From Roseovarius sp. (GTDB lineage: Bacteria > Pseudomonadota > Alphaproteobacteria > Rhodobacterales > Rhodobacteraceae), in assembly GCA_026709325.1 (NCBI GenBank), contig JAPOTF010000130.1, positions 1-49,790 on the forward strand: a DNA stretch of 49,790 nucleotides, given 5' to 3'. A program made the translations under genes and the position numbers. Every line of letters starts with the position of its first letter. The first letter of the stretch is position 1. The notes under the pieces were generated by a model. It saw only the letters and a program-made list of their open reading frames with translations, had not been told where the DNA came from and did no database searches. This document shows, piece after piece, positions 31,276 to 41,493 of this stretch.

Positions 31276-31687
31276 TTCGGCAAAATGAAATCCATGGCCG
31301 GTCTCTTTCGCCGAGATGCCAATGGTGACCGGACAATGGGACTTGCGCGCGTTGATAAATATTTGATTAAAGGCCGGTGCCGACGGACAATGGCCCCGGT
31401 GCCGTTCGCGCGATTTTTTTTGCATTGCATGTTGACAAATTGCCGGACCATGTATAACTGCACCTTTCATTCGGCTGTCGGGAACTGAATCCCCGAGCCG
31501 CAATCAGAATTGAATTGGTCATGATCCGGGATCTTAAAGTGCCCCGATCCTCTGTAAACCAGCCGCGTCGTTCCATGCGAATGTGCACGTTTGCGGCAGT
31601 TGCATTTTGCCACGGTGCGGAATGCGGGAACTTGAGAATGCCGCGCCTTTAAAGCGCGGGATGAAATGTTGAAGGACGGAAAAGTCT
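31276..31687 (+). other. Leader region of the str operon
   Basis: About 410 bases with no gene I can support. It contains the promoter-like sequence at 31432–31458 and then about 220 bases of probable untranslated leader before rpsL. I saw no clear L-protein binding structure. Confidence 0.5.
31432..31458 (+). promoter_or_regulatory. Predicted promoter of rpsL–rpsG–fusA–tuf
   Basis: TTGACA (31432–31437) and TATAAC (31453–31458) are near-consensus and lie 15 bases apart, the same spacing as ahead of rplJ. It would start transcription near 31465. This is the only strong promoter match upstream of the str operon. Confidence 0.6.
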
Positions 31688-32059
31688 ATGCCTACGATCC
31701 AACAGCTTATCCGCAAGCCTCGGAAGCCCAAGGTCAGGTCCACCAAGTCGCTGCATTTGCAGGCCTGTCCGCAAAAGCGCGGCGTGTGCACGCGTGTTTA
31801 CACCACGACACCCAAAAAACCCAACTCGGCAATGCGAAAGGTTGCCAAGGTGCGTCTTACGAATGGATTTGAGGTCATAAGCTACATTCCCGGTGAAAGT
31901 CACAATCTCCAGGAACACTCGGTTGTGCTGATTCGCGGTGGACGGGTGAAAGACCTCCCCGGGGTTCGCTATCACATACTGCGCGGGGTTCTTGACACGC
32001 AAGGGGTCAAGGACCGCAAGCAGCGTCGTTCGAAATATGGCGCCAAACGTCCAAAGTAA
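31688..32059 (+). CDS. rpsL: 30S ribosomal protein S12
   Basis: A 123-residue S12 starting [15 protein letters not shown]. Motifs [20 protein letters not shown] (streptomycin-related lysine intact) and [14 protein letters not shown] (second lysine and the aspartate that RimO methylthiolates) are both wild-type. S12 monitors codon–anticodon pairing at the decoding centre. It heads the str operon, and rpsG follows after 12 bases. Confidence 0.98.
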   Translation: MPTIQQLIRKPRKPKVRSTKSLHLQACPQKRGVCTRVYTTTPKKPNSAMRKVAKVRLTNGFEVISYIPGESHNLQEHSVVLIRGGRVKDLPGVRYHILRGVLDTQGVKDRKQRRSKYGAKRPK

Positions 32060-32071
32060 AAGGAACAAGAG

Positions 32072-32542
32072 ATGTCCAGACGTCATGCCGCGGAAAAGCG
32101 CGAGGTGCTTCCCGATGCTAAGTTCGGAGAGGTGGTTCTTACGAAATTCATGAACAGCCTGATGAAAGACGGCAAGAAATCAATCGCCGAGCGAATTGTT
32201 TACAACGCCCTTGACAAGGTTGAAAGCAAACTCAAGCGTTCTCCAAGCGAGATATTCCACGAAGCCATCGAGAACATAAAACCGGCTGTCGAAGTGCGTT
32301 CGCGCCGTGTTGGCGGCGCAACCTATCAGGTGCCCGTGGAAGTACGCCCCGAGCGGCGCGAGGCATTGGCGATACGGTGGCTGATATCGGCAAGCCGCGG
32401 ACGCAACGAGCACACGATGGAAGAGCGTCTCGCGGGTGAAATTCTTGACGCGTTCAATTCACGGGGAGCGGCCGTAAAGAAACGCGAAGACACGCACAAG
32501 ATGGCTGAAGCCAACAAGGCGTTCAGTCACTACCGATGGTAA
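32072..32542 (+). CDS. rpsG: 30S ribosomal protein S7
   Basis: A 156-residue S7 starting [20 protein letters not shown]. It includes [20 protein letters not shown], the [19 protein letters not shown] beta ribbon, and ends [13 protein letters not shown]7 organises the 3' domain of 16S rRNA and in E. coli regulates the str operon by translational feedback. Length and position are standard; fusA follows. Confidence 0.98.
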   Translation: MSRRHAAEKREVLPDAKFGEVVLTKFMNSLMKDGKKSIAERIVYNALDKVESKLKRSPSEIFHEAIENIKPAVEVRSRRVGGATYQVPVEVRPERREALAIRWLISASRGRNEHTMEERLAGEILDAFNSRGAAVKKREDTHKMAEANKAFSHYRW

Positions 32543-32565
32543 AACATTAATGGGGCATCACATAC

Positions 32566-34683
32566 ATGGCACGCGAATACACGCTTGATCATTACCGAAA
32601 TTTCGGCATCATGGCGCATATCGATGCGGGTAAAACCACCTGCACCGAGCGAATACTCTACTACACCGGAAAATCGCACAATATAGGCGAGGTCCATGAT
32701 GGTGCGGCCACCATGGACTGGATGGAGCAGGAGCAGGAGCGGGGGATAACAATCACGTCGGCGGCGACAACCACGTTCTGGGAACGTACTGAGGACGGCA
32801 AAACCGCCGATACACCCAAGCACCGGCTGAATATAATCGACACGCCCGGCCACGTTGACTTTACCATTGAGGTTGAGCGTTCACTGGCGGTTCTGGATGG
32901 CGCCGTTTGCGTTTTGGATGCAAACGCGGGGGTGGAGCCCCAGACTGAAACCGTCTGGCGGCAGGCGGACAGGTATAAGGTTCCAAGAATTGTCTTTGTG
33001 AATAAAATGGATAAAATCGGGGCCGATTTCTTTAACTGCGTCAAGATGATTGAGGACCGCACGGGCGCCAAACCCGTTCCGGTCGCCTTGCCGATAGGCG
33101 CGGAGAACGCTCTTGAGGGTCTTGTCGATCTTGTGACAATGAAAGAGTGGTTGTGGAAGGGCGACGATCTCGGCGCCACCTGGATACAGTGCGATGTTCG
33201 GGAAGATCTTCTGGCACAGGCCGAGGAATGGCGCGGCCAGCTTATCGAGAACGCCGTCGAAATGGATGACGACGCGATGATGATGTATCTTGAAGGCGAG
33301 GAGCCGGATGAGGCCACTTTGCGGAGTCTTGTTCGCAAGGGGTGTCTGTCTTTGAGCTTTGTTCCGGTTCTCGGAGGCTCGGCGTTCAAGAACAAGGGCG
33401 TGCAGCCTCTTCTTAACGCCGTGATAGACTATCTGCCAAGTCCGCTTGATGTTGTCGACTACATGGGATTCAGGCCTGGAGACCAGAGCGAGGAGCGCTC
33501 CATCGCGCGCCGTGCCGATGACGACATGCCCTTTGCCGGTTTGGCGTTCAAGATCATGAACGATCCTTTTGTGGGGTCGCTGACCTTCACGCGCATATAT
33601 TCCGGCACAATGAGCAAAGGCGACAATGTGCTCAACTCCACCAAGGGCAAAAAAGAGCGCATTGGGCGAATGATGATGATGCATTCAAACAACCGCGAGG
33701 AAATTGACGAGGCATTTGCCGGCGACATAATCGCGCTTGCCGGTCTGAAGGATACCACCACCGGCGATACCCTGTGCGACATGAAGGAACCGGTTGTTCT
33801 TGAAACAATGGCGTTCCCGGATCCGGTGATTGAGATTGCCGTTGAACCGAAAACGAAGAATGACCAGGAGAAGATGAGCCAGGGCCTGGCGCGCCTCGCC
33901 GCGGAAGATCCGTCTTTCCGGGTTGAAACCGACATGGAAAGCGGACAGACGATCATGAAGGGCATGGGCGAACTTCACCTTGACATTCTGGTTGACCGTC
34001 TCAAGCGGGAATTCAGGGTCGAGGCGAATATCGGCGCTCCTCAGGTGGCGTATCGCGAAACCATCAGTCATGAAATCGAGCATACCTACACCCACAAGAA
34101 GCAGACCGGCGGGTCGGGCCAGTTTGCCGAGGTGAAAGTGATTATCACGCCGTCGGAACCTGGCGAGGGATATGAGTTTGAAAGCAGAATTGTTGGTGGA
34201 GCCATACCCAAGGAATACGTCCCGGGAGTTGAAAAAGGCATTATGAGCGTCATGGACAGCGGACCGCTCGCCGGATTCCCGGTAATCGATTTCAAGGTTG
34301 CCCTGATTGACGGCAAATTTCATGATGTGGATTCCTCCGTTATGGCCTTTGAGATAGCGGCTCGCATGTGCATGAGGGAAGGTTTGAGAAAAGCCGGCGC
34401 CAAACTGCTTGAGCCGATCATGAAAGTCGAGGTGATAACGCCTGAAGAATACACGGGCGGCATAATCGGCGACCTTACCAGTCGTCGCGGACAGGTGAGC
34501 GGACAGGAACCCAGAGGCAACGCGATTGCGATTAACTCGAACGTGCCTCTTGCGAATATGTTCGGTTACATCAATACCCTGCGCTCGATGTCTTCCGGCC
34601 GCGCGCAGTTCACAATGCAGTTCTCGCATTACGATCCCGTTCCGCAGAACATCTCAGAGGAAATCCAGGCGAAATACGCCTGA
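32566..34683 (+). CDS. fusA: Elongation factor G
   Basis: A 705-residue EF-G. GTPase motifs are [15 protein letters not shown] (G1, about residues 17–31), DTPGHVDF (G3) and [10 protein letters not shown] (G4). Domains II–V follow, with [12 protein letters not shown] and [29 protein letters not shown] near the end. It drives translocation of tRNA and mRNA and helps recycle ribosomes. It is the canonical housekeeping copy, placed between rpsG and tuf. Confidence 0.98.
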   Translation: MAREYTLDHYRNFGIMAHIDAGKTTCTERILYYTGKSHNIGEVHDGAATMDWMEQEQERGITITSAATTTFWERTEDGKTADTPKHRLNIIDTPGHVDFTIEVERSLAVLDGAVCVLDANAGVEPQTETVWRQADRYKVPRIVFVNKMDKIGADFFNCVKMIEDRTGAKPVPVALPIGAENALEGLVDLVTMKEWLWKGDDLGATWIQCDVREDLLAQAEEWRGQLIENAVEMDDDAMMMYLEGEEPDEATLRSLVRKGCLSLSFVPVLGGSAFKNKGVQPLLNAVIDYLPSPLDVVDYMGFRPGDQSEERSIARRADDDMPFAGLAFKIMNDPFVGSLTFTRIYSGTMSKGDNVLNSTKGKKERIGRMMMMHSNNREEIDEAFAGDIIALAGLKDTTTGDTLCDMKEPVVLETMAFPDPVIEIAVEPKTKNDQEKMSQGLARLAAEDPSFRVETDMESGQTIMKGMGELHLDILVDRLKREFRVEANIGAPQVAYRETISHEIEHTYTHKKQTGGSGQFAEVKVIITPSEPGEGYEFESRIVGGAIPKEYVPGVEKGIMSVMDSGPLAGFPVIDFKVALIDGKFHDVDSSVMAFEIAARMCMREGLRKAGAKLLEPIMKVEVITPEEYTGGIIGDLTSRRGQVSGQEPRGNAIAINSNVPLANMFGYINTLRSMSSGRAQFTMQFSHYDPVPQNISEEIQAKYA

Positions 34684-34734
34684 TTGAGCAAGTGGACCGA
34701 ATGGGGGTCCGAAAACCAGAAGGAGGCCACAAAC

Positions 34735-35910
34735 ATGGCGAAAGAGAAATTTGACCGTTCCAAACCTCATGTAAACATTGGAACCATTGGTCATGTCGAT
34801 CATGGCAAGACAACCCTGACAGCCGCGATTACCAAGCAGTTCGGTGAATTTCAGGCATATGACCAGATTGATGCCGCTCCGGAGGAGAAGGCTCGCGGCA
34901 TCACGATCTCGACCGCTCATGTGGAATACGAGACGGAAGCGCGACATTATGCGCATGTTGATTGCCCGGGGCACGCCGACTACGTGAAAAACATGATTAC
35001 GGGCGCGGCCCAAATGGACGGGGCCATTCTTGTTGTGAGTGCCGCCGACGGTCCAATGCCTCAAACCCGCGAACATATTCTGCTTGCCCGCCAGGTTGGC
35101 GTACCCGCTCTGGTGGTCTTTATGAACAAGGTGGATCAGGTGGATGACGAAGAGCTTCTTGAACTTGTCGAGATTGAAATCCGCGAGCTTTTGAACGAGT
35201 ATGATTTCCCCGGAGATGACATTCCAATTGTTTCCGGCAGCGCATTGGCCGCTCTGGAGGGTACGGACGACAGCATTGGCAAGGCAAAGGTTGCGGAACT
35301 CATGGATGCCGTTGATTCCTATATTCCGCAACCCGAGCGGGCAATCGATCAACCGTTCCTAATGCCGATCGAGGACGTGTTCATGATTCAGGGCCGGGGC
35401 ACCGTTGCGACTGGCCGGGTTGAGCGCGGCGTCATCAATGTTGGCGAGGAAATCGAGATTGTGGGCATTCGCGAAACCAAAAAAACAACCTGCACGGGTG
35501 TTGAAATGTTCCGCAAGATTCTGGACCGCGGCGAGGCGGGCGACAACATCGGAGCGCTGCTGCGTGGAATCGACCGGGACGGCGTTGAACGCGGTCAGGT
35601 GCTGTGCAAGCCCGGCTCGGTCACGCCGCACACAAAATTCGAGTGCGAGGTTTACATTTTGACCAAGGATGAAGGCGGTCGCCACACGCCGTTTTTTGCC
35701 AATTATCGCCCGCAATTCTATTTCCGGACCACCGACGTTACCGGAACGGTGACACTGCCGGATGAAACCGAAATGGTGATGCCGGGCGACAACCTCAAGT
35801 TCGCCGTGGAACTTATCTCTCCAATAGCCATGGAGGAAGGACTGCGTTTTGCCATTAGAGAAGGCGGCAGAACCGTTGGTTCCGGCGTTGTGTCAAAAGT
35901 CGTAGAATAA
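34735..35910 (+). CDS. tuf: Elongation factor Tu
   Basis: A 391-residue EF-Tu starting [20 protein letters not shown], after AGGAGG. GTPase motifs are [11 protein letters not shown] (residues 19–29), [12 protein letters not shown] and FMNKVD. The frame is open 17 codons further upstream, but this is the conserved start. It delivers aminoacyl-tRNA to the ribosome. Many Alphaproteobacteria carry a second tuf ahead of tRNA-Trp–secE; that copy is not in this window, so this may be the only one in the region. Confidence 0.98.
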   Translation: MAKEKFDRSKPHVNIGTIGHVDHGKTTLTAAITKQFGEFQAYDQIDAAPEEKARGITISTAHVEYETEARHYAHVDCPGHADYVKNMITGAAQMDGAILVVSAADGPMPQTREHILLARQVGVPALVVFMNKVDQVDDEELLELVEIEIRELLNEYDFPGDDIPIVSGSALAALEGTDDSIGKAKVAELMDAVDSYIPQPERAIDQPFLMPIEDVFMIQGRGTVATGRVERGVINVGEEIEIVGIRETKKTTCTGVEMFRKILDRGEAGDNIGALLRGIDRDGVERGQVLCKPGSVTPHTKFECEVYILTKDEGGRHTPFFANYRPQFYFRTTDVTGTVTLPDETEMVMPGDNLKFAVELISPIAMEEGLRFAIREGGRTVGSGVVSKVVE

Positions 35911-35933
35911 TCGGGACTTGAATGGGCTTGGGG

Positions 35934-35952
35934 AGCCGGCAATCCGGCTTTT
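35934..35952 (+). terminator. Weak terminator-like hairpin between tuf and rpsJ
   Basis: AGCCGG (35934–35939) and CCGGCT (35944–35949) form a 6-bp stem with a CAAT loop, and the stem runs into TTTT. It may partly terminate str-operon transcription before the S10 operon or mark a processing site. The stem is short, so the effect is uncertain. Confidence 0.4.
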
Positions 35953-35987
35953 CCAATTCCAGACCATGGGTGAGGAAGGCCAGGACA

Positions 35988-36296
35988 ATGCAAAACCAGA
36001 ACATTCGCATAAGACTGAAGGCATTTGACTACAATGTACTAGACGCGAGTACACAGGAGATAGTCGTAACCGCGAAACGGACCGGAGCCGATGTGCGCGG
36101 ACCGATTCCACTGCCAAACAAGATTGAGAAATTCACCGTTCTGCGCGGTCCGCATGTTGACAAGAAATCTCGCGACCAGTTTGAGATTAGAATACACAAG
36201 CGCCTCCTCGATATCGTTGATCCCACGCCGCAGACAGTCGATGCGCTTATGAAGCTCGACCTTGCGGCGGGCGTGGACGTGCAAATTTCGGTCTGA
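35988..36296 (+). CDS. rpsJ: 30S ribosomal protein S10
   Basis: A 102-residue S10 starting [20 protein letters not shown]. It contains [33 protein letters not shown] sequence (residues 38–66) and ends in [12 protein letters not shown]10 serves in the 30S head and, as NusE, in antitermination with NusG and NusB. The frame is open 22 codons upstream, but this start is conserved and follows AGGACA. First gene of the S10 operon. Confidence 0.97.
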   Translation: MQNQNIRIRLKAFDYNVLDASTQEIVVTAKRTGADVRGPIPLPNKIEKFTVLRGPHVDKKSRDQFEIRIHKRLLDIVDPTPQTVDALMKLDLAAGVDVQISV

Positions 36297-36309
36297 GGAG
36301 GACAGAGTG

Positions 36310-37116
36310 ATGCTACGCTCTGGCGTTATTGCAAAGAAAGTTGGCATGACCCGACTGTTTATGGAGGATGGCAGGCAGATTCCGGTTACCGTCCTTCAAC
36401 TTGACAAACTTCAGGTGGTTGCGCAGCGGACCCGAGATCGAGATGGCTATACGGCCGTTCAACTGGGTGCGGGCACTGCCAAGGCAAAAGTTGCACCAAA
36501 GGCGATGCGCGGCCATTTTACAGCCGCAAACGTGGAGCCAAAGCGAAAAGTTGCGGAGTTTCGCGTTGCTCCCGAAAACATGATAGATGTCGGCGAGGAA
36601 ATAACCGCAAACCATTATTTCGCCGGACAATACGTGGACGTCTCCGGCACGTCTATTGGAAAGGGATTTGCCGGCGCCATGAAACGGCATAATTTCAGGG
36701 GTTTGCGGGCGTCGCATGGCGTTTCCATAAGCCACAGGTCGCATGGCTCCACTGGCCAGTGCCAGGAACCCGGACGGGTTTTCAAGGGGAAGAAAATGGC
36801 CGGTCACATGGGGGCCGCAAAGGTAACCACGCAAAATCTGCAGGTTGTAAAAACGGATGTCGAGCGCGGGTTGATCATGGTTAAGGGTGCCGTCCCCGGA
36901 GCGAAGGGCGGATGGGTCACAATCAAGGACGCGGTCAAAAAGCCGTTTCCCGATCAGGCGGTTTTGCCGGCGGCATTGAAATCGCGCGAAAATCCAGATG
37001 AAGAAATAGAGATGGCTTCTTCGAATCAGACAAGTCTTGCGGAACGGGATGATGCGTTTGCGGCCGGTTCGACGGATGGCGATTTATCCGAATCCGCAGT
37101 GAAGGATAGCGAGTGA
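36310..37116 (+). CDS. rplC: 50S ribosomal protein L3
   Basis: A 268-residue L3 from ATG 36310, with AGGAGG well placed ahead. Motifs are [16 protein letters not shown], the RNA-binding loop [20 protein letters not shown] (its Gln is the site PrmB methylates in E. coli) and KKMAGHMG. The C-terminus extends past the core with an acidic, Ser-rich tail (from about residue 232, containing [20 protein letters not shown]). Alphaproteobacterial L3 proteins often have an extension, but this one is unusually acidic. The stop overlaps the rplD start. Confidence 0.96.
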   Translation: MLRSGVIAKKVGMTRLFMEDGRQIPVTVLQLDKLQVVAQRTRDRDGYTAVQLGAGTAKAKVAPKAMRGHFTAANVEPKRKVAEFRVAPENMIDVGEEITANHYFAGQYVDVSGTSIGKGFAGAMKRHNFRGLRASHGVSISHRSHGSTGQCQEPGRVFKGKKMAGHMGAAKVTTQNLQVVKTDVERGLIMVKGAVPGAKGGWVTIKDAVKKPFPDQAVLPAALKSRENPDEEIEMASSNQTSLAERDDAFAAGSTDGDLSESAVKDSE

Positions 37117-37736
37117 TGATATATGATGTGATCAGACTCGCCGACGGTGAAAAAGTCGGCTCGGTGGATCTTGTGGACGACATTTTTGGCCTGGAACCGC
37201 GCGCCGACATACTTCATCGCGTGGTTCGGTGGCAGCGCAACAGGGCACAGGCCGGCACCCACAAGGTCAAAACCCGTTCCGAGACAAATTTTTCGAAGAA
37301 AAAAATTTACCGCCAGAAGGGAACCGGCGGAGCGCGGCACGGCGACCGCAATGCGCCCATATTCAGAAAGGGCGGGGTGTACAAGGGGCCCGTTCCACGA
37401 AGCCATGGGCACGGATTGCCAAAGAAGGTTCGCGCTCTGGGATTAAGGCATGCTCTTTCATCAAAGGCGATGATGGGCAAACTGGTAATTCTGGATAAAG
37501 CCGAGTCCGAGGGCAAGACAAAAACGCTTGCCGGCCAGTTGGAAAAATTCAAGTGGAGGCGGACACTTGTTATTGACGGGTCCGTAATCGACGAAGGATT
37601 TGCCCGCGCGGCAAAAAACATTGAAGACATCGACATTCTCCCAACTGCGGGAGCCAATGTATACGACATTATGCGTCGCGATACGCTTGTGCTCACCATG
37701 GAAGGCGTCAAAGCATTGGAGGCTCGACTTAAATGA
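37116..37736 (+). CDS. rplD: 50S ribosomal protein L4
   Basis: A 206-residue L4. The start could be GTG 37113 or ATG 37116; the ATG overlaps the rplC stop (TGATG) and is preferred. The extended exit-tunnel loop [20 protein letters not shown] is intact, followed by [20 protein letters not shown]4 lines the exit tunnel and in E. coli feeds back on the S10 operon. rplW overlaps its end by four bases (ATGA). Confidence 0.96.
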   Translation: MIYDVIRLADGEKVGSVDLVDDIFGLEPRADILHRVVRWQRNRAQAGTHKVKTRSETNFSKKKIYRQKGTGGARHGDRNAPIFRKGGVYKGPVPRSHGHGLPKKVRALGLRHALSSKAMMGKLVILDKAESEGKTKTLAGQLEKFKWRRTLVIDGSVIDEGFARAAKNIEDIDILPTAGANVYDIMRRDTLVLTMEGVKALEARLK

Positions 37737-38029
37737 GTGTGAGACCCGAATTTTACGATTTAATCCGCAAACCGATTGTCACTGAAAAGTCCACAATGGC
37801 ATCGGTAAATGGCGCGATAGTGTTTGAAGTGGCAATTGACAGCAACAAGCCGCAGATCAAGGAGGCTGTTGAAGCCATTTTCAAGGTCAAGGTCAAAGCT
37901 GTGAACACGGCAATAATCAAGGGCAAGTCCAAGAGTTTTCGCGGTCGTTCCGGCAGGCGCAAGGATGTAAAAAAGGCCTATGTGACGCTTGAGCAGGGCT
38001 ATACCATTGACACCAGTACGGGTTTTTAA
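37733..38029 (+). CDS. rplW: 50S ribosomal protein L23
   Basis: A 98-residue L23 starting [20 protein letters not shown]. It contains [20 protein letters not shown] and [17 protein letters not shown]23 sits at the tunnel exit and docks trigger factor and SRP. It overlaps rplD by ATGA. Unusually, the next ribosomal gene, rplB, is separated by about 640 bases. Confidence 0.97.
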   Translation: MSVRPEFYDLIRKPIVTEKSTMASVNGAIVFEVAIDSNKPQIKEAVEAIFKVKVKAVNTAIIKGKSKSFRGRSGRRKDVKKAYVTLEQGYTIDTSTGF

Positions 38030-38473
38030 ATCGCCAGTTGTCTCGGATTGGCGCCAGACTCTTTCGACGGCAATGTGGAACCGCTTGAGTCCAAAATGGC
38101 AGATGCGTATGATATATGGGCGGACATGACGGGGAATCATGACCTGTGGCGCCACAGGGAAGCGCAACTGGCATAGTGGTGGCACACCAGCGGTGATTTA
38201 GGTCGCAAAGTCGAATGTTCAACCGATATGCGAAATGGAGGTGAACCCGTTTTGTTGACCGCAAAACCGGCATAAGGTCGTTTTATGGTGTTTTCGACCG
38301 GCAGATAAAGTGCGAGACCATTACGGATTTCCTCGCATGGGCACCAAATGCGAGGTGGCGGCATGGGGCGGAAATCAAAAGGTCAATCATGCGGATATGC
38401 GTCGTTTTGGCAGAGAGGCCGATCAAAAAACCGATGTCAATTCCCCATATTTCGCCGCCGGAACGCAAAAAAC

Positions 38474-38502
38474 TGAAATTTCCTATGGACATGAAATTTC
38501 CT
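38474..38502 (+). repeat. Short direct repeat TGAAATTTCCT, 18-base period
   Basis: TGAAATTTCCT occurs at 38474–38484 and again at 38492–38502. Equal spacing of 18 bases, close to two helical turns, would suit cooperative protein binding. It may also be chance. Confidence 0.35.
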
Positions 38503-38528
38503 CTTTGTTATTGGCACATATCGGCTTG

Positions 38529-38552
38529 GCCCCGGATTCGACCCGGGGCTTT
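38529..38552 (+). terminator. GC-rich hairpin followed by TTT
   Basis: GCCCCGG (38529–38535) and CCGGGGC (38543–38549) form a perfect 7-bp GC stem with loop ATTCGAC, followed by TTT. It looks like an intrinsic terminator or attenuator inside the ribosomal gene cluster. Its core (CCGGATTCGAC-CCGG) resembles the palindrome at 41431–41445. Confidence 0.5.
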
Positions 38553-38667
38553 GCGTTTGAACAGGCGGGGGGCCAAGTAGGGGCTACCTGAATTTGCCGG
38601 AGAATGTTCCGGAAAACAACATAGCGGAGTCACCTGCTCCGCGTTTGCGAAACGGAAGACAGAAAGC

Positions 38668-39510
38668 ATGGCACTCAAGTCGTACAAACCAACGACGCCA
38701 GGCCAGCGCGGGCTGGTGCTGATCAACCGTTCGGAACTTTGGAAGGGGCGCCCCGAAAAATCTCTCACCGAGGGATTGAGCGGAAAGGGCGGACGAAACA
38801 ACTCCGGACGGATTACTATGCGCCGCCGCGGCGGGGGCGCCAAGCGTCTATATCGGGTGGTGGATTTCAAACGGAGAAAATTTGATGTTCCCGCCACGGT
38901 GGAAAGACTGGAATACGATCCGAACAGGACGGCATTCATTGCTCTGATTAAATATGAGGATGGCGAACTTTCATATATTCTGGCACCACAGCGGCTCGAA
39001 ATTGGAAACCGTGTAATCGCCTCTTCCAAGGCGGATGTAAAGCCGGGTAACGCAATGCCGTTCTCGGGCATGCCAATTGGAACCATTGTCCACAACATTG
39101 AACTCAAGCCGGGAAAGGGTGGCCAAATTGCGAGAGCGGCTGGAACATATGCGCAGTTTGTCGGGCGTGATGGTGGCTATGCTCAAATTCGCTTGAGTTC
39201 GGGTGAATTGAGAATCGTTCGTCAGGAATGCATGGCTACCGTTGGCGCGGTCAGCAACCCCGACAACTCGAATCAAAATTTTGGAAAAGCCGGACGATCG
39301 CGCCATATGGGCAGGCGCCCAAGCGTTAGGGGAGTTGTGATGAATCCAATCGACCACCCTCATGGAGGTGGAGAAGGACGAACATCCGGCGGTCGACATC
39401 CGGTTACTCCATGGGGCAAGTCCACTAAAGGCGCTCGAACCCGAAACAAAAACAAGGCATCGCAGAAACTGATTATCCGTTCACGTCATGCCAAGAAGAA
39501 GGGCCGTTAG
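38668..39510 (+). CDS. rplB: 50S ribosomal protein L2
   Basis: A 280-residue L2 starting [20 protein letters not shown]. Core motifs are [20 protein letters not shown] and the peptidyl-transferase-proximal loop [21 protein letters not shown] with the essential His. The C-terminus is a basic tail ending RHAKKKGR. L2 is needed for subunit joining and peptide bond formation. It resumes the S10 operon after the long spacer. Confidence 0.98.
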   Translation: MALKSYKPTTPGQRGLVLINRSELWKGRPEKSLTEGLSGKGGRNNSGRITMRRRGGGAKRLYRVVDFKRRKFDVPATVERLEYDPNRTAFIALIKYEDGELSYILAPQRLEIGNRVIASSKADVKPGNAMPFSGMPIGTIVHNIELKPGKGGQIARAAGTYAQFVGRDGGYAQIRLSSGELRIVRQECMATVGAVSNPDNSNQNFGKAGRSRHMGRRPSVRGVVMNPIDHPHGGGEGRTSGGRHPVTPWGKSTKGARTRNKNKASQKLIIRSRHAKKKGR

Positions 39511-39515
39511 CAAAA

Positions 39516-39794
39516 ATGCCACGTTCTGTATGGAAAGGTCCGTTTGTTGATGCCTATGTGCTAAGGAAAGCCGAGGCGTCACGTGAAAGCGGGCGTCGCG
39601 AAGTAATAAAAATCTGGTCTCGCCGAACGACGATTCTGCCGCAATTTGTCGGATTGACGTTTGGTGTATACAATGGTCGCAAGCATATCCCCGTTTCCGT
39701 AAGTGAAGATATGATTGGACACAAATTTGGCGAGTATGCGCCAACCCGAACATATTACGGGCATGCCGCCGATAAAAAAGCGAAGCGGAAATAG
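39516..39794 (+). CDS. rpsS: 30S ribosomal protein S19
   Basis: A 92-residue S19 starting [20 protein letters not shown]. Conserved [23 protein letters not shown] (about 32–54) and [21 protein letters not shown] are present. S19 binds the 30S head with S13. Five bases separate it from rplB and three from rplV, as expected in this operon. Confidence 0.97.
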   Translation: MPRSVWKGPFVDAYVLRKAEASRESGRREVIKIWSRRTTILPQFVGLTFGVYNGRKHIPVSVSEDMIGHKFGEYAPTRTYYGHAADKKAKRK

Positions 39795-39797
39795 GCC

Positions 39798-40181
39798 ATG
39801 GGAAAAAGCAAAAACATCCGACTCTGCAAGGAGCACGAGGCGATTGCAAAATCTCGAAAGCTTCGTGTAAGTCCGCAAAAACTAAATCTGGTCGCGGCAA
39901 TGATTCGCGGCAAGCCGGTTCAAAAGGCGCTTGATGACTTGGCGCTTTCAAACAAGCGAATTGCAGTAGATGTGAAAAAATGTCTCCTTTCCGCCATAGC
40001 CAATGCCGAAAACAACCATTTTCTTGATATTGACGGGTTGATTGTGGCGGAAGCCTGGGTGGGTAAAAGTCTGGTTATGAAACGCGGTCGCGTGCGCGCT
40101 CGCGGTCGCTTCAACCGCATTCAAAAGCCATTCTCGGAAATAACCATAAAGGTTGCCGAAGTTGAGGAGTTTTTCGCATAA
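39798..40181 (+). CDS. rplV: 50S ribosomal protein L22
   Basis: A 127-residue L22. It contains [21 protein letters not shown] and the exit-tunnel beta hairpin region [21 protein letters not shown] (about residues 95–115), the site of macrolide-resistance changes elsewhere; nothing unusual is seen. Its TAA overlaps the rpsC start (TAATG). Confidence 0.97.
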   Translation: MGKSKNIRLCKEHEAIAKSRKLRVSPQKLNLVAAMIRGKPVQKALDDLALSNKRIAVDVKKCLLSAIANAENNHFLDIDGLIVAEAWVGKSLVMKRGRVRARGRFNRIQKPFSEITIKVAEVEEFFA

Positions 40182-40888
40182 TGGGAAATAAAGTAAATCC
40201 GGTCGGCATGCGCCTTCAGGTTAACCGAACATGGGATAGCCGCTGGTATGCCAATACGAGAGAATATGGCAATCTTCTGCTGGAAGATCTGGCCATTCGG
40301 GAAACCATCAAATCGGAATGCATGCAGTCTGGGATAAGCAGGGTTATTATCGAGCGTCCGCACAAGAAATGCCGGGTAACCATCCATACGGCGCGTCCGG
40401 GAGTGATAATTGGCAAAAAGGGTGCGGATATTGAAGTTCTGCGGAAAAAACTTGCGGCAATGACCAAGAGCGAACTTCATCTTAATATAGTCGAGGTTCG
40501 CAAGCCGGAACTTGATGCCGCGCTTGTGGGAGAAAGCATCGCCCAGCAGTTGGAGCGTCGCGTGAGTTTTAGACGGGCCATGAAGCGGGCTGTTCAAAAT
40601 GCAATGCGGATGGGTGCAGGCGGGATAAGGGTAAATGTTTCGGGCAGGCTTGGCGGTGCGGAAATCGCAAGAACCGAATGGTACCGTGAAGGCCGGGTTC
40701 CACTCCACACATTAAGAGCCGACATTGACTATGCCAGCGCCGAAGCGTCCACTCCATATGGCATCATTGGCATCAAGGTGTGGATATTCAAGGGCGAGAT
40801 AATGGAACATGATCCATCAGTGCGCGACCGTCGATCACAGGAGATTCAAGACGGTCCCGCACATCAGCACATTGCCAGCCGTCGCTAG
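40181..40888 (+). CDS. rpsC: 30S ribosomal protein S3
   Basis: A 235-residue S3 starting [20 protein letters not shown]. The KH domain has [20 protein letters not shown], and the C-terminal domain has [21 protein letters not shown]3 lies at the mRNA entry tunnel and has helicase-related residues. Translationally coupled to rplV through TAATG; rplP follows after 12 bases. Confidence 0.97.
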   Translation: MGNKVNPVGMRLQVNRTWDSRWYANTREYGNLLLEDLAIRETIKSECMQSGISRVIIERPHKKCRVTIHTARPGVIIGKKGADIEVLRKKLAAMTKSELHLNIVEVRKPELDAALVGESIAQQLERRVSFRRAMKRAVQNAMRMGAGGIRVNVSGRLGGAEIARTEWYREGRVPLHTLRADIDYASAEASTPYGIIGIKVWIFKGEIMEHDPSVRDRRSQEIQDGPAHQHIASRR

Positions 40889-40900
40889 GAGGTTCCGGAC

Positions 40901-41314
40901 ATGCTTCAACCAAAGCGAACTAAATTCCGCAAGATGCACAAGGGTCGAATCAAAGGCGAGGCCAAGGGTGGATCGAATCTGAACTTTGGCAACTATGGTC
41001 TGAAGTCGCTGCAACCTGAACGAATTACGGCTCGTCAGATTGAAGCGGCCCGCCGCGCAATGACACGTCACATGAAACGTCAGGGAAGAGTGTGGATCAG
41101 GATATTCCCCGATATGCCCGTTACATCAAAGCCCACCGAGGTAAGGATGGGAAAGGGCAAGGGCTCGGTCGATTACTGGTCTTGCAGGGTGAAACCGGGC
41201 CGGGTGATGTTCGAGATAGATGGCGTGAGCGAAAACATCGCTCTGGAGGCATTGCGTTTGGCTTCAATGAAATTGCCTGTTAAAACACGTGTTGTCGTTC
41301 GCGAAGACTGGTAG
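40901..41314 (+). CDS. rplP: 50S ribosomal protein L16
   Basis: A 137-residue L16 starting [20 protein letters not shown]. The stretch [15 protein letters not shown] contains Arg82, the equivalent of E. coli L16 Arg81, which YcfD hydroxylates. L16 contacts the A-site tRNA and is required for peptidyl transfer. In nearly all relatives rpmC follows at once. Here an oxygenase-like gene lies between, about 180 bases downstream. Confidence 0.98.
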   Translation: MLQPKRTKFRKMHKGRIKGEAKGGSNLNFGNYGLKSLQPERITARQIEAARRAMTRHMKRQGRVWIRIFPDMPVTSKPTEVRMGKGKGSVDYWSCRVKPGRVMFEIDGVSENIALEALRLASMKLPVKTRVVVREDW

Positions 41315-41430
41315 GCAATGATTTGCATCCCGCTTGGTGGCGGTTGATTTTACCCCGCTTTATTCGGATTGGGCGAATGATCGCGGATTTTTTAGGTAGT
41401 TTGGATTGGCGGGTGATCTCGGCGGTGGTT

Positions 41431-41445
41431 CCGGATTGAATCCGG
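41431..41445. repeat. Palindrome CCGGATTGAATCCGG ahead of the oxygenase gene
   Basis: The 15-base sequence is a perfect palindrome around the central G; as RNA it would form a 5-bp stem with loop TTGAA. It is in the rplP–oxygenase spacer and resembles the core of the hairpin at 38529–38549. It could be a repeat family, an operator or a processing site. Confidence 0.4.
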
Positions 41446-41493
41446 TATCAGATCGCATGGCGCGAAGACGGCAATATCTGATGAGAATTGAAT

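Larger units (their letters stand above)
38030..38667. other. Long spacer between rplW and rplB, no supported gene
   Basis: About 640 bases in a place where genes normally abut. Short open frames exist (for example 38310–38591), but they cross a strong hairpin, lack ribosome-binding sites and match nothing I know. Two structures stand out and are listed separately: a direct repeat at 38474–38502 and a GC hairpin at 38529–38552. A fresh promoter for rplB onward may lie here, but no clear match was seen. Confidence 0.5.

Noticed and set aside
38529..38549. tRNA-like T arm because of GATTCGA
   Set aside because: No acceptor, D arm or anticodon arm can be placed around it; it is better explained as a simple GC hairpin.
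38310..38591. ORF between rplW and rplB
   Set aside because: It crosses a strong GC hairpin, has no ribosome-binding site and resembles nothing known.
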